In this document: positions 1 to 12,300 of the stretch, in pieces
Position numbering within the stretch: the first letter of the stretch is position 1
How the letters are laid out: each line of letters starts with the position of its first letter
NCBI GenBank assembly: GCA_949710005.1
Contig: OX453275.1
Span: 28,338,218 to 28,402,217 of the forward strand
Direction of reading: 5' to 3'
Source of the DNA: Ricordea florida
Taxonomy: Eukaryota > Cnidaria > Anthozoa > Corallimorpharia > Ricordeidae
Length of the DNA: 64,000 nucleotides
Position numbers and translations under genes: made by a program
Notes under the pieces: generated by a model
What the model was told of the DNA's origin: nothing
The model's input: the letters and a program-made list of their open reading frames with translations, nothing else
Database searches by the model: none

Positions 1-30
1 CGATGCCACATAACGAGACAAACGTTATTT

Positions 31-510
31 AGACTAAGAGGAGATTTCCAGAAGAGGCCTAAAAAATGAAAAACGTAGCACACCCTCTACATATTCGGTC
101 TGACATCACAAAATGATAGGGCAATACTCATAGAACATTTTTACGTATGATGTACTGATGTGCGGGTGGGACATCATTGTGCTTGGTGCTCATTTCTGAC
201 TGCTGGTAAGGCCCCTTTTAGTATCACTATTTTATACAAGTTCAATTCGACATTACTCCCCTCAACTTAAGCCTAGACAGTTTTTAATTAGTTCAAGCAT
301 TACTGGTGTGAATATCTTTTATTTTAATGTGTAAAACGTCTTAACCAGGTCTCCATGGTAACCGTTGCTATGGTAATTTTTAATCTAGGCTATTTAAGCG
401 ATAATTAGCATTACAATGTAGATTCTTTTGAATAATGACCAGACTTATCACTTCTTTATCCATCAACTTAAGTTAATCAAACAAAACAGTATTTGTGACA
501 TCAAAATATT
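31..510 (+). repeat. Left terminal inverted repeat of the Academ-like transposon
   Basis: This stretch matches the reverse complement of about 7075-7530 with scattered substitutions and small indels. Shared blocks include the palindromic CCATGGTAACCGTTGCTATG (354-373), which reappears inverted at 7183-7203, and the inner block ending near AACTTAAGTTAATCAAACAAAAC. Similarity fades near 510. Confidence 0.8.
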
Positions 511-1302
511 ATTTTCCAAAACTCGGCATCTACCCAGTAATGATATCTCTACCACTTTATTTATCAAATTTCCTTAGCAAAAGATTCAATTGTAAATTTT
601 TGTCTGAATCAATATAGATTCTCAGCAAAAACTACCTCTAATTGCTTGATGCAAGTGTCTTTAATTGAAAACTTCCCAGAGTGCAAAGGGAGTAAGGCTC
701 CACAATGCAATTGGTACTAACAGACTTTTTAGTTCAGCCATATTGGATTTTGGTTCGACGCTGTTTTCTTTCACAGGTAAGGTTTTGACTTTAAAAACAC
801 GTTCAGTTTCAGTTTAGGAGTAGTTTTATGTTGTTAAGAGCAATTTATCTGAAGATGTGCACCAATCACAGAGCAAATTTCCATTTTTATGTTGAAAATT
901 ACGAATATTTAGACGTGTGGCTAGCGAAGGACTGACCATGTGCAAAGGTTTTGGTTTGTACGCACATCCCTTTCCATTTATAATTAATTCTGTTTTGTTA
1001 AGGAAATCTATCTGGTTACTTTGAAATTATTGACAATGAAACACGTTCTGTAAAAGTTTTTATCAGTAATTTTGCTTTGCTTAGAACAATTTATCTGAAA
1101 CTATACACCAGTCTATAGAGCAAATCTCCAATTTTATCTTGAAAAGTACATATATTCAAACATATCGCCAGCAAACAACTAACTACGTAGGCCATGTTTT
1201 CTTTTTTTGAATTCAGAAGTTAATCACTGCTAATTTTAAGAAAGCAGGTTTCTTGATCAGAAGAAAGAATCTATGATTCTTTTTTACTTTTTCTTAAGAT
1301 GA

Positions 1303-2500
1303 TTGGTAATGGCTAGTTGTACTGAAAGCAGTGAGGAGGAAAGCGAAGTGAGGCTTCTGCCTCCAAAAAAGAAGCCCAAATCAGACACAGACTTAACAAA
1401 ATGTATTATTTGTCAAGAAAAAAGCAGTGAAAGACTAAGAAGTCCTACCGAAGCTGGATTGAGATCGTTTAAAGAAGCTGCAGACGTTAGGAAAGATGAA
1501 ACTTACCACAGGATTTTGTCGACTTTTGAAAATTTAGACGCTCTAGATGTTGTCTGGCACGGCAAGTGTTTTCAAAGTTATACAAGCAAGAGAAATCTTA
1601 GCTTTATTAAACCATTACCTTTTGCTGAAAGTCAAGAAAGGCACGTTGACAGACCAAGTTCGAGATCGCAAGTTAATGCAGTGGATTGGTCCCTTTGTCT
1701 ATTTTGTCAGCAGAAAAAGTCAAAGGGGACAACAAAACTTATGAGCGTTTCAACATTTGATTCATGCAAGGCTATAGAGGAGGCTGCACGAAGGAGTGAT
1801 GAGAGCATGCTGTTGAGAATTTCAGAATTGAGAATTGAGAATTTGATTTGATTGCTGCGGAGGCCAAGTATCATAAACACTGCCGCTCCCAATATGTAAG
1901 TAAATCCAACCTAATGTTTGTTGACTTTCGAGTTAATGGGGAGGAAGATGTCTACACCCAAGCATTCCAAAACCTGAGAGAAGACATCAAACCTCAGTTA
2001 GAATCAGGAGTGGCCCTTGATATGAAAACCCTCTTGGACTCTTACCAGGGAATTTTGCAACACCTTGGCTGCAACACGGCAAAAAGTTACAAGTCAGAGA
2101 GGTTAAAACGCAGACTGCAACAAAGTTTTCAAGAGGAAATTGTCTTTCAGAAGCTGCCGGATCCATCGAAGCCAGAGTTGGTTTACTCTAGCTCTATATC
2201 TTTGCAGGATGTCATCAATTCAGCCGCTAAGAAAAGTTGCCATTTGGCTAAAATGTCAGCGTCTTCTGAAGATGAATCCTCAAACAGCCAGGGTCAGAAT
2301 GATGTCAATTCCATACTATACCACGTCGCTCAAATACTGAGGTCAAGCATACAGAGTGAAAGCAAAAGTATAGGGATTCAACCTGTTGATGTGGAGGACA
2401 TCAGTGCCTGTAAAGTAAAGAGTTTAATGCCTAGAGATCTTTACAAATTTTTGTGCTTGATGATCTCGAATCCAGATAAAGTTCTGCTCCGACTGCTTCC
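1303..2500 (+). pseudogene. Transposon protein, N-terminal part: two CxxC...HxxxC zinc-binding modules
   Basis: The frame opening at 1303 shows CIICQ followed about 50 residues later by WHGKCFQSY, then CLFCQ, whose partner YHKHCRSQY lies just past a frameshift at about 1840-1852. The two copies of the same Cys/Cys...His/Cys spacing indicate a duplicated zinc-binding module, probably the DNA-binding end of the transposase. The break sits in a tandem GAATTGA microrepeat, which suggests replication slippage. The second frame runs to about 2500, where another frameshift moves the protein into the frame that reads on through RHILAIAQDLIYATTHGR. A lysine-rich stretch (PPKKKPKS) after the start may be a nuclear localisation signal. 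No intact product is possible. Confidence 0.6.
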
Positions 2501-3968
2501 AATGCCGCAGATGAGCGACATATTTTAGCAATTGCACAAGATCTAATATATGCAACAACTCATGGTCGCGTGAAGACCCCTAAGCACATTGGTTTGGCGA
2601 TGTCTGTTCGCCATATGACAGGTTCAAAGCACCTGGTAACAATGCTAAAAAGAGTTGGTCACTGCTGTTCTTATGATGACATAGAAGTAGTTGACACTAG
2701 CCTAGCATTAGACATTATAGCCAGCTCAGAAAATCTGGGTGCTGTTGTTCCATCTAACACTTCACCAGGAGTGTTCGTTCAAGTCGCGGGAGACAATAAC
2801 GATATCAATGAGGAGACACTAGACGGCAAGCAAACTACTCATGCCACTACACTTGTCCTGTACCAAAGAAAGCAACAAGGACCAAAACCGAAACCTGCAG
2901 TTCGTCCTGCTCATTCAGAAAAACGACGGTCTCTTAACATCTCAGATGCAAATCCACCCCTGTTGGAGTTTGGTGCTTGTGGCAAGCAGCCTGCCGTAAC
3001 CTTTTACAAAGATAAAATAGAAGAAGAGTGGTTTCAGTCCTCAAGCTCCCTCTGCACCACTGCAATTCAGATGGATTTTGGTTGGTTTTTAACACGTCTG
3101 TGTACCCACCAGTTGTTTAGTGAAAATCTACATAACCGCGACGGTGAAGTTTTTCAGCCCTTGCCAAGTTGGAGTGGGTTTAACGCAAAGATAGCAAGTG
3201 AGCCTCCACCCTTGACCTCCGTTGGTTACTGTCCAATGATCAATGGTTCACCTACTGAATACAGTACAGTTTACACTACCATGAAGAACGTCCAAGCAAT
3301 GATGGATGTACTACACCAGAAGCACAGTGTAATTACGTTTGACCTGGCAATCTACATGAAGGCCAAAGAGATTCAGTGGCGACGGCCTGAAGAATTTAAA
3401 AACACAGTGATCCAAATGGGAGGTTTTCATATAGCATTAAACTTCCTCTCAGTTATTGGAAAGATTTTCCAGGACAGTGGCATTGAAGACCTGCTAATAG
3501 AATCTGTTGTGTATGGATGCCACACGGCATCTATGCTATTGAAGGGGAAGTCATACAACAGAGGCGTGCGTGCACATAAGCTTGTTCTCGAAGCACTACT
3601 GAGACTGCGGTGGCAAGCATTTGGAGCTTGGATGGAAGCTGAGGACGTCGAGCTCCCAACAGTATATCAGCGCCAGTGTTTATCTTTAATAAACTGTTGT
3701 CAAAGAGAAAGTAATGATGTAGCCTCTCTGAAGACCTCATTCGGTCTTCTCTGCGACAAACTCCCACAACTTCAACAAATTTTCACGAGATTCTGCACAG
3801 AAGCTTGTCAGCAGTCTAAACTATTCCACTTCTGGAATATGTATATTGACATTGTTCTATTGCTGTTGCGCTTCATTCGAGCTGAATGAGAGGGATCATG
3901 GAAACTTCATTTGAAAGCAGTTGCAGAAATGGTACCATACTTCTTTTCAATGGATCGCATCAACTATT
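2500..3968 (+). pseudogene. Transposon protein, central region, interrupted by a TGA
   Basis: The frame is open from about 2480 through the methionine at 2570 to a TGA at 3887-3889. Beyond the stop it continues with EGSWKLHLKAVAEMVPYF as far as about 3968, so the stop probably replaced an arginine codon (CGA to TGA). Conserved-looking landmarks are TPKHIGLAMSVRHMTGSK near the start and LRFIRAE-x-EGSWKLHLKAV around the stop. I recognise the layout from large uncharacterised proteins that are abundant in invertebrate genomes. I cannot place catalytic acidic residues with confidence. A degenerate intron or deletion probably separates it from the next segment (about 3970-4386), because the coding sense resumes with WLPIYLADMQLL. 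Confidence 0.55.
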
Positions 3969-4386
3969 CCAGGTATATGGGCAATCGATTTATTCTGATT
4001 ATCTTTTTTCATATCTTTCAGATTGACTGCAAATTTTGCAGCTGTACTAAAGAACAGTAGCCTAATTGAACTTTAAAAGAGTCATCGCTACGAGGATTAG
4101 AGTTCTTATATGATAAGGATTTGTAATATGATAAGGATTTGTAAGGATTTACTCCCCTTTGCTTCGAAATGATGCGTTTTGTTTAAGACTGAATTATAAT
4201 ATATCGAACTTATTATGGCATTTATTCTTTATCCCAAGTGGTGAACGCGTTTGTTCAAACGCATGAAGACATCTACACATTATCATAGGACGTTACCTTA
4301 TTGTGCGGTTAGCTTTAACTTTCTCACTTACCCGGCCCCTTCTTACGTTTCTCTTATTTTGACCTCTTCCTCCAATAAATTGCAAG

Positions 4387-5632
4387 TGGCTCCCAATCTA
4401 CTTGGCTGATATGCAGCTGCTTCCCACTCGCGCTCCAGAAGTTTACGAAGAATTCCTAAATGGCAACCACCCAGTGAGTAGATCAAGTCAACCCTTTAAC
4501 CAAGTTTGGACTGACATGGCCTTGGAACAAACCATCAATCTCGACAGCAAGACTAGAGGGGGTATTGTTGGCTTGACACAAAATGCTTCGGCGCTAGACA
4601 GATGGTTTATAACAAGTCACAAGAGAGCTGAGCTAACTGCTGCAACCAAGCGACTTTGCGACCTTGAAGACTCCGACAAGATTGGGACTCACAAGGAGGC
4701 AGGTTCCCAAAGAGTAAAGAGGGATGAAAACGATGTTCAGCGGCTGATTAACACCATTACTAATACCATGTCAAACCCTTTTGATTTGAGTAAGGCATCG
4801 AAGGAAAACCCAGTTCAATTACGAAACATCGCCACTGGACACGTTATGCCGCATGACACGGCAGAGCAGCTCGTTGACTGTTTCAGCACAGGAGCAGAAG
4901 AAGCAAAGAAATTTAGGAGACAAAGAATGGACAGTGATGAGGTATCCTTTTGGAGCAAGATATCGAAATTGAATTTGAAAACATTTGCTTCTCTGGCAAA
5001 AACGAATCAAATCAAGTGCGCAGACGAGAAGATCATCACTATTTCAGCTGATAGAAATTTGTTTGGAAGACTTCTAATTGCTGCAAAGTGTCGTGACGTT
5101 GATGTGAAAGAGGTCCTGAGATATGAACTGTCCACCGTGCCCTTTGCATTGGCACATGCAGATGGTGCTTTGCAGAAAACTACAAAAAGTGTCCTAATGG
5201 CTGAGGTTGAACGGGAATGTCAAGCACAAGGAAGACTTGCTGAAAGTGCACTATCAACCGCATTCATTTTTGATGCAATGGCTCTTGTCCAGACGTTGAA
5301 GTCTGCAGGCTCCCGCACATTTGGAGACCTAGCTGAAAGATACTTTAATGTGCTCTTTACACCTCTACGACAAGGTCAGTGCAGAAGAGTAGATGTTGTT
5401 TTTGACCGCTATGATGTTTAAGAGTCCATAAAGGAAAGTGAAAGAGTTAGGAGGGGTTCAAGCAGAGCTCTTGAGATCCAAATCACAAACAAGCATACAC
5501 CAGTTCCTAAGCAATGGGGGAAGTTTATCAGCAACCAGAATAACAAGGTTAACCTTTCCAGATTTTTTTGCCGAGAGTGGTGCAGTCTGGGTGAATACAA
5601 CTTACTTCCTGATCAAGAGCTGGTAATTAATT
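4387..5632 (+). pseudogene. Transposon protein, region before the nuclease domain, one stop and one frameshift
   Basis: The frame encodes WLPIYLADMQLLPTRAPEVY, then a segment with FNQVWTDMALEQTINLDSK, and runs to RVDVVFDRYDV followed by TAA at 5419-5421. The same frame continues past the stop with protein-like sequence (HTPVPKQWGKFISNQNNKVN) to about 5630, where one base is out of register. The TAA is therefore an internal lesion and not the true end. Residue content is mixed charged/helical and I do not recognise a domain here. Intron remnants or lost splice sites upstream (3970-4386) cannot be defined precisely because the phases at the obvious GT and AG do not match. Confidence 0.5.
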
Positions 5633-6140
5633 GGAGGTGGCTTTGAAGATCCAACAGATGCAGTTGTTGTAACCCGTGGATGTACGGATCCCCTTGCAGA
5701 GCTGAGATCAGACCATGAAGAAGCCGACACAAGGATGATCCTTCATGCGTGGCACGCCTCTTCTACTAAAGAGAGGATTGTCATTCAGTCCCCTGATACA
5801 GATGTTGCTGTATTAGCTATCTGTGCATACCAGATGATACAGTGCAACGAAATTTGGTTTAAGACAGGCGTCAAAGATAAGGTTTGCTTCGTCCCTGTCC
5901 ATCGTATTGCTGAGAAGCTTGGTAGGAGTGTTTGCGCAGCGATTCCAGCATTCCATGCTCTAACTGGTTGTGATTCTACTAGTGGGTTGTTTCAGATTGG
6001 GAAAAAAAAAGGATGGAAGGTATTTGTCAAATATCCCAATCTCCATGACAGTGTTGACAACCTTGGCAGTCAGATTCCACCACCAGCGCTCACTGTTGAA
6101 GCCTGTGAGAGGTTTATTTGCTGCCTTTATACAACCAGCA
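5633..6140 (+). pseudogene. FEN1/XPG-like nuclease domain of the transposon
   Basis: The frame contains SDHEEADTRMILHAW, then VIQSPDTDVAVLAI, then AFHALTGCDSTSGLFQIGKKKG. This order parallels the flap-nuclease fold: an acidic EAEA-like helix, a strand ending in an acidic DMD-like motif, and a GCDY-type motif followed by a glycine/lysine helix-hairpin turn. The acidic residues EEAD, DTD and CD are candidates for metal ligands. The protein shifts frame again at about 6130-6150. The family assignment rests on motif order, not on an alignment score. Confidence 0.6.
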
Positions 6141-6585
6141 GGAAGGCAGGGTAACAGCTGACGACGTACGCTATTGGATGTTCTGCCAAAAGCACCAAAG
6201 AAGTGAAAGTTTACCACCCACAAGCAACAGCTTGCGACACCACATTGAACGTGCTAACTACCAGGCTTATGTGTGGAAACACTGCTTGCATGCAACACAG
6301 CAACTCCCGTCGCCAGTCAGCAACGGATGGAAGAAAGTGGATGGTGTTTTGGAACCACTTTTGATGTCCAAGGATCCAGCACCACAAAGGCTGCTTGAGC
6401 TGATGACTTGCAAATGTACCAAATCTGTCTGCAAAAGGGATGACTTGTGTCCTTGCAAAGCCTACGAGATGCCCTGTACAGAGGCATGCCTTTGCATGAA
6501 TGATGAAAGTTGCCAAAATCCTCACAAGCCAGTTGATGTAACACCTGGAAGCAGTGAAGACGAGCTAACAGATGCTAACGTTTAG
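6118..6585 (+). pseudogene. Transposon protein, C-terminal Cys-rich tail
   Basis: The frame carries TADDVRYWMFCQKHQRSESLPP, then a cysteine cluster (CKCTKSVCKRDDLCPCKAYE followed by PCTEACLCMNDESCQN) and a TAG-terminated acidic end at 6583-6585. About ten cysteines in 50 residues suggest a zinc-binding tail. It belongs to the same polypeptide as the nuclease segment after a one-base frameshift near 6140. A 39-base segment around 6575-6650 is tandemly repeated just at and after the stop (GCTAACGTTTAGCCTCTAGC occurs twice). Confidence 0.6.
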
Positions 6586-7074
6586 CCTCTAGCACTCTAG
6601 TAACAGCACCAAGGCTAACGTTTAGCCTCTAGCACTCTAGTAACAGCAATACATATTCAAGTTTCGGTATTTAAACTATGGCGTTCACTATCCCCCAAAA
6701 TTCAATTTCTGAATTTTGATCCTAATTTTAGCATTCCATATTGCAGTTTTAAAGTTTATACTTAAATTATGCAATAGAAAGTTCAAGTCCTCCATTTGTT
6801 CATTCCTCTCGTCGATTTGAAAACTATCTTCAAAACCAAAGCTAGTGCCATTTTGGTGTCAAAATCTGTTTTCAGATTTCACGTATAAAATGTCTTATTG
6901 GCAGTTGTTACCGTGAAAACATTGTTCAGATTTTGTCAAGATAGGGAAAGATTATTGTGAGCAAAAAGAGAAAATAAAGGATCAAGTTTTGACCATAATC
7001 ACTGTAGTAAACAGCAGTTGTTAAGGGAAAGATGAGTTATCTTGAAAACTGAATAACTTTAAATTCAAAAGTAT

Positions 7075-7530
7075 TGTTTTGTTTGATTAACTTAAGATGA
7101 TGGATAAAGAAGTTATAAGGTTGGCCGTTATATTAAAGAATCTAATGCTAATTATTGCTTAAATACCCTTAATTAAAAATGACCATAGCAACGGTTACCA
7201 TGGAAACCTCGTTAAGTTGTTTCACACATAAAGATAAAATATATTCACACCAGTAATGCTTGAACCAATTTAAAATTGTCTAGGCTTAACTTTAGGAAAG
7301 TAATGTCGAGTTGAACATGTATAAAATAATGATACTAAAAATATGCTTAAATCACTGGGACCTTACCAGCAGTCACAAATGAGCCCCCAGCACAACGACG
7401 TCCCACCTGTACATCAGTACATCATAGCTAAAAATGTTCTATGGGTATTGCCCTATCATTTTGTGATGTTAGACCAATATGTAGAGGGTGTGCTACGTCT
7501 CGATTTTTTCAGGGTTCTACCTCCTAGACA
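7075..7530 (-). repeat. Right terminal inverted repeat of the Academ-like transposon
   Basis: This is the reverse-complement partner of 31-510. The reading frame at 7343-7534 inside it is fortuitous. The outer boundary lies near the CTCCTAGACAC stretch around 7521-7531. Confidence 0.8.
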
Positions 7531-7579
7531 CTAACCAATCTTGGCCTTCTTGTCCGGGTGGACTGTGCGCTATATACCG

Positions 7580-7670
7580 CCAACCGGTTAGCTCAGTTGG
7601 TAGAGCACCGGACTACCGTGCGGGAGGTCGTGGGTTCAAATCCTCGACCGGACCAACACTCAGGGTCTTT

Positions 7671-7703
<33 letters not shown>

Positions 7704-8031
7704 GACACCTCCAAATGGTTAGACTTTCTAGTCTTCTCGGATAAGGACGATAAACGTAGGTCCCGTCTCACAGTACTGGTGTGGGACGTTAAAGAACCCA
7801 CACACTGTTTGGAAAGAGTAGGGGACGGAGTCCCCGGTGTGATGGTCTATCACTTATTCTGTTATGGGGGCACCTGTGTATCCTACTATTCACTATGATA
7901 AGATTGTGAACTGCGTGGCTGCAATTTGCGCCTTAATAAGCAGTCTGACAAAGGCCCCCACAAAAAGTGTTGTAAAGCGCTTTGAGCCTTGGGATAAAGC
8001 GCTATATAAATCCCTCGTTATTATTATTATT
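7580..8031 (+). mobile_element. tRNA-derived SINE with (ATT)n tail
   Basis: The head at 7586-7655 has a tRNA-like A box (TTAGCTCAGTTGGTAGAGC) and B box (GGGTTCAAATCC). The anticodon stem is mismatched and the acceptor stem pairs only partly, so this is not a working tRNA gene. The body ends with AAAGCGCTATATAAAT and a short TTATTATTATT run. That is the usual tail form of SINEs mobilised by a partner LINE. It inserted about 50 bp outside the Academ-like transposon. Confidence 0.85.
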
Positions 8032-9394
8032 TAAATCACTTTTTATTTATCCACTAGATTCGGTTCCTGCCATTCCGTGAGTCGTATTTCAGGAGTATAC
8101 CCCTACCGATGGGTAGGAAAGGTGGCGGGGGGGATAGGGGCGCACAGCGGGAACACTGGTAACCACTTTGGCTGCAAACCGAACTTAGTTGTGCCTGGGA
8201 CAGTAAAATAGGGTAACACATTCATGTCCTATATACACCAAACATTTAAAGCATTGTAACTCTTCTACTTTTCGAGATATCTTGCTGAAAAAATTCATGT
8301 AAACAAACCATCGGGTAAGAAACAACGTGTAGAAGTATAAGATTTTTTGCTGCAAACATTTTCGTGTAATTTTACTTTATTATTCTATCGCTCATATAGT
8401 GCAAACTCAGTAAAGCCAAAGCCGGGGGCTTATACGGCCTGTGGTCAGAACGACAGAAATTATTTTATATAGAAATGAAGACTGTAGGTTAAACTACAAC
8501 TAAAACACGGTACAAAACTGAAATTAAATAAGTTTACATGCATGCAGTCCTATAATAGTCCTATAACAGTCCATAACTGGTGACAGATAAACTAACAATA
8601 AACTATGAGAATCCTGCGCTAGTTCAATTTAGGCTTAAAAAGTGAAGTTTTAGTTTCTTTTTGAAGTTCGTTAATTATCGATTGAAAACTCAAACAGGTC
8701 CGGAAGAACGGCTCCAAAATATGCGACATGAATATATTACCTGAAATAGCACTAATGAGTGATAAAAGCAATGGCAATTACATTGATGCTGCTTTGGCTA
8801 CTTAGCACAAGAAAAGCAAACATCTTTGGGTGCAAGGTACCATGTACTTGAAAAGGAAAGCAAATAGCCTGGGGGACTCGCATGCAAAAATTATAAGGGT
8901 ACTTTTCATACCCTTTGGGGGTAAAAATTTTTGGGATGCAAAATCCAGAATAACACTAAGAGAATTATTGCCATACCTTTTCGGATAAAAATGTGACAGG
9001 AATTTATGGGTGGAAGGTATCACTGTATTTGATAGAGTTGTCTGTCACTATTAAGATCACTTTTATTAACATCACTTTTTTATGTTTTTGAACTGGTACC
9101 TCTCAGGGTAAAAAATTTCATTGAGCCCCACCTATCAAACATGATTTTGGTACCTTTTGGAAGTGTTTTAAAAAATTTCCAATGAGCACCCCCATCGTAC
9201 TTTATGGGAGTTCCCCCTGGGCAAGTAACTGTATTAAAAAAATTACACTTCTGAACTCTGATAACAACAAAGGAATCTTTATGGACTTTGAACTAAAATA
9301 AACTAAATTGCATTTATATTCAATTACTGAACATAACTTCATTTGCAAAGGAAAACTATTCAATACATTCTTTTAACTGATAAGTATTAATATT
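8032..9394. other. Intergenic/3' flanking sequence with no recognisable gene
   Basis: I see no convincing coding exon here. The part nearest 9394 is presumably 3' untranslated sequence of the minus-strand gene that ends at 9395. Confidence 0.5.
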
Positions 9395-12300
9395 CTAATT
9401 CTGTTGACTCTGTTGCTGTTGTTGTTGCTGTTGTTGTTGCTGCTGAAGTTTATGGAGGTGGTGAAGAAATGAGTCCAAATCGCATGGTTGGAATTCTGAA
9501 AGGAGAAACAGTTTAAGGTAAAGAAAAATTAATGTAAGAACCATGCAATGCTGTTTCTTAGGACCAATCAGAATCATTCAGTCAACCAATTAATTGAGAT
9601 GTGTTTTCTGAGATATTTGCATTGTGCCAATAATTAATCTGATTTGTTTCACTTATTAAGCATTTTAGACATCACTCCCAATGCAAGCATATATGGACCC
9701 ACTGTTAGCCTATAAACATTGGGAATGACCTGAATAGTTCAGCACACCAATATTGGCAAGGCCATGCCAACCAATTCCATACTAGCCTTTTTCATTCATG
9801 ATAAAGGAGGTCAGGCAAGGAGCTGGTATGCTCCAATGTTAACTGTAACTGTTGTGTATAATGAACAATTGCTCTCTGAAATCAAGGTGAATAGTGGCAG
9901 AATATTTGTTGAGCTGTAAAGCAGCAGGGAAATATTTCTCATGCCACTATGCACTGATTATTTGAGTTTATATCAACTGAGTAACCTCAGTCACATCAAA
10001 ATGACACTAAAACTTTATTTCAAAAATAGGCCATTACACACAGAAGCCCCTATACACCTCGTAGGGGGTGGATAATAATCAAAATGCCAAGGTTGCTATA
10101 TTGGTAGATACTAACTGACGTTAGTAGCTACGTTATTAACCTAAAAGTTAATTTTAGTAAGTACTTCTACTGTACCTGGTGTACAATTGTTTCTGGCAGA
10201 AAACTTTGTAATTTTATCTGAAATGGAAAAAGGATTTACCATGGAGTGAAACTGCAACAGGTTCACTCAGACAGTGCAATCTGCAGTTCTATGTATTGCC
10301 ACTCACTGCAGCTGACACAGCTTGGAAGTATTTGCTTTTGCAAGTCATTAAACACAAAAATAAAAAAATTAATTCAGTTAAATAATTTTCATCCTACACA
10401 ATGTACATGAGTTTTCATTGTTTTCCTACAGACTGCTACTCACTGTGATTTTCACCAAAAAAACCTACTGGAAAAGCTGACCCAAATATTCCCATGCAAA
10501 AGCTTACACATTGCACTTTTTGTAAGGCATATCCTCACATCCTACCATGAACACATGGTATCTCACATAACCATTTTTCCACACCATGTGTGCAGTCTTT
10601 TGGTATCTTGTTACATATTCAATGCGGGTGTCAGTATAATAGTTTTTTTTTTCCACACAAGACCTACCATCTCCACTCTTTATGTCAGTTTCTACGGTTC
10701 TCCAAGCTATACAAAAAAAACAAACAAACAAAAAACAAAATGACACATTTACTCGAAAACAGTCCAGGAAAATGCCTGCAAAAAGGACTGAAAGCAGCCA
10801 GGAAGAAGATACTAAATAAGTTCTTTGCACTAGCCATTCTCTTGTATTTTTAAAAATGCAAGACCTGGAAAAAAATATAATTATATTGTTTGTTTTACAA
10901 TGCATTGATATTTAATCTAATAACTATTAGATTAACCAAAACCAATATCAATGCATTGTCAAGCAAACAGATGATGGGAACTGAGAAAATCATCACATCA
11001 AGGATAATGACCCTCAACACTTGAATATCTTATCTTATATATGAGAAAGCAAATGAAACTCACTAAGGATAATTACTACCTGCACCTAGAGACTGAAAGG
11101 GTTAAAATCATTATTTTATTATCAGTTGGGACTTACATAATTATGGCAATACAAATGATCTATTATTATACACTTAATGTATGGTTCCGAGGGAAACAGT
11201 TAGTTTTGTTTCTCGAGAGTCCTGATGTTTCCCGAGACGAAGTCGAGGGAAACATCAGGACTCGAGGGAAAACAAAACTAACTAGTTTCCCGAGGGACCA
11301 TACATTAAGTGCTTTGTTATATATTTAGACTTTCCCTTAGCAAAAACAAGCAAACAAAGACGGTACAACTGGCGCCCGGGAAACAACTGCGCAATTGTCT
11401 CCCGGTCGGGATACATTTGAATTTGTTCAAGGGCACGTGACCAAGAATCAACCAATCGCAGTGCTCGTTTTGATGAATGAAAGTCTAGGTATATAACAAA
11501 ATATGATATTGACTGAAAAAGAGTGAAATGCCTCCAGCCATTTCTCATGACCCTTACAATACAACAACATTTTTGTTATCAAGTATCAAAGAATAGCACC
11601 CACCCTCCATTGAACTGTGTTGATGGCTGGTTATATTGCCTGCCGCTTATTTACACCTTGTAATTAAGCAACACCATTCATAGTGGGCATAAAAGGAACT
11701 TCAAAGCCTTGCTCATATTACCCCTGAAGAAAACACTAGACAGGAGTGTTGAAACATTCATTATTTCAAGCCAGCATAGCATCAAACTATATCTGACAAG
11801 AAGTTGATGTGGTCTCCTTATCAGAACAGATACATGTAAGTCTTACCTCTTGTCAAAAAGTTGACATATCTTTCATGATCTTGATCTACTGAAAGTGAAG
11901 TTATCTCTCTCCGTCGAGCTGAATGGGGACTGCCATTGATCACGGGTGACCCAGGGGAGCCTGACCTTGGAGGAGGACTACAAGAGGAAATAATAAATAA
12001 CACAGAGTTTATACTTACTCCCACACCTTCAAAAGATAGTAAAATAACATATCAAATAAGTGACTCGGAATGATTAAACAAATCACAATGAAGAAAATAA
12101 CCTCATGATGAGGTCATTATACAGGGTGATCCTAGTATTTGGAAATTTTTGTTCCATTATTCGCACTTACAAGAGCCAATAAGAACACAATGAAAGTAAT
12201 TTCCATTGAACAAGTACATAATGAAAGCTTGTTAATTACTAACTCTGCAAAATGAAGTAAATAGCGGTCAAAAGAAATAAGGTACTGTGAAAATGCACCG

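Larger units (their letters stand above)
31..7530 (+). mobile_element. Academ-like DNA transposon, autonomous but decayed, about 7.5 kb
   Basis: Two long inverted repeats (about 31-510 and 7075-7530) bound a unit holding one large broken coding region. The outermost matching block lies next to the shared string CGTAGCACACCCTCTAC near 83 on the left and in reverse complement near 7480 on the right. Exact ends and the target-site duplication are uncertain because the last 50 bases of each end differ by small indels. The internal protein pairs CxxC/HxxxxC zinc-finger-like modules with a FEN1/XPG-like nuclease. As I recall, that combination is characteristic of the Academ superfamily (Cys-rich finger plus XPG nuclease). 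The superfamily name is an inference; the TIRs and coding pieces are seen directly. A KDZ-like or an unnamed superfamily is possible. Confidence 0.6.

Noticed and set aside
7586-7655. Functional tRNA gene
   Set aside because: The anticodon stem has mismatches and the acceptor stem pairs only partly. The sequence continues into a SINE body and (ATT)n tail.
10504-10905. 133-codon minus-strand frame
   Set aside because: Biased Phe/Cys composition from T-rich intronic DNA, with no recognisable domain, and it lies in the last intron of the small minus-strand gene.
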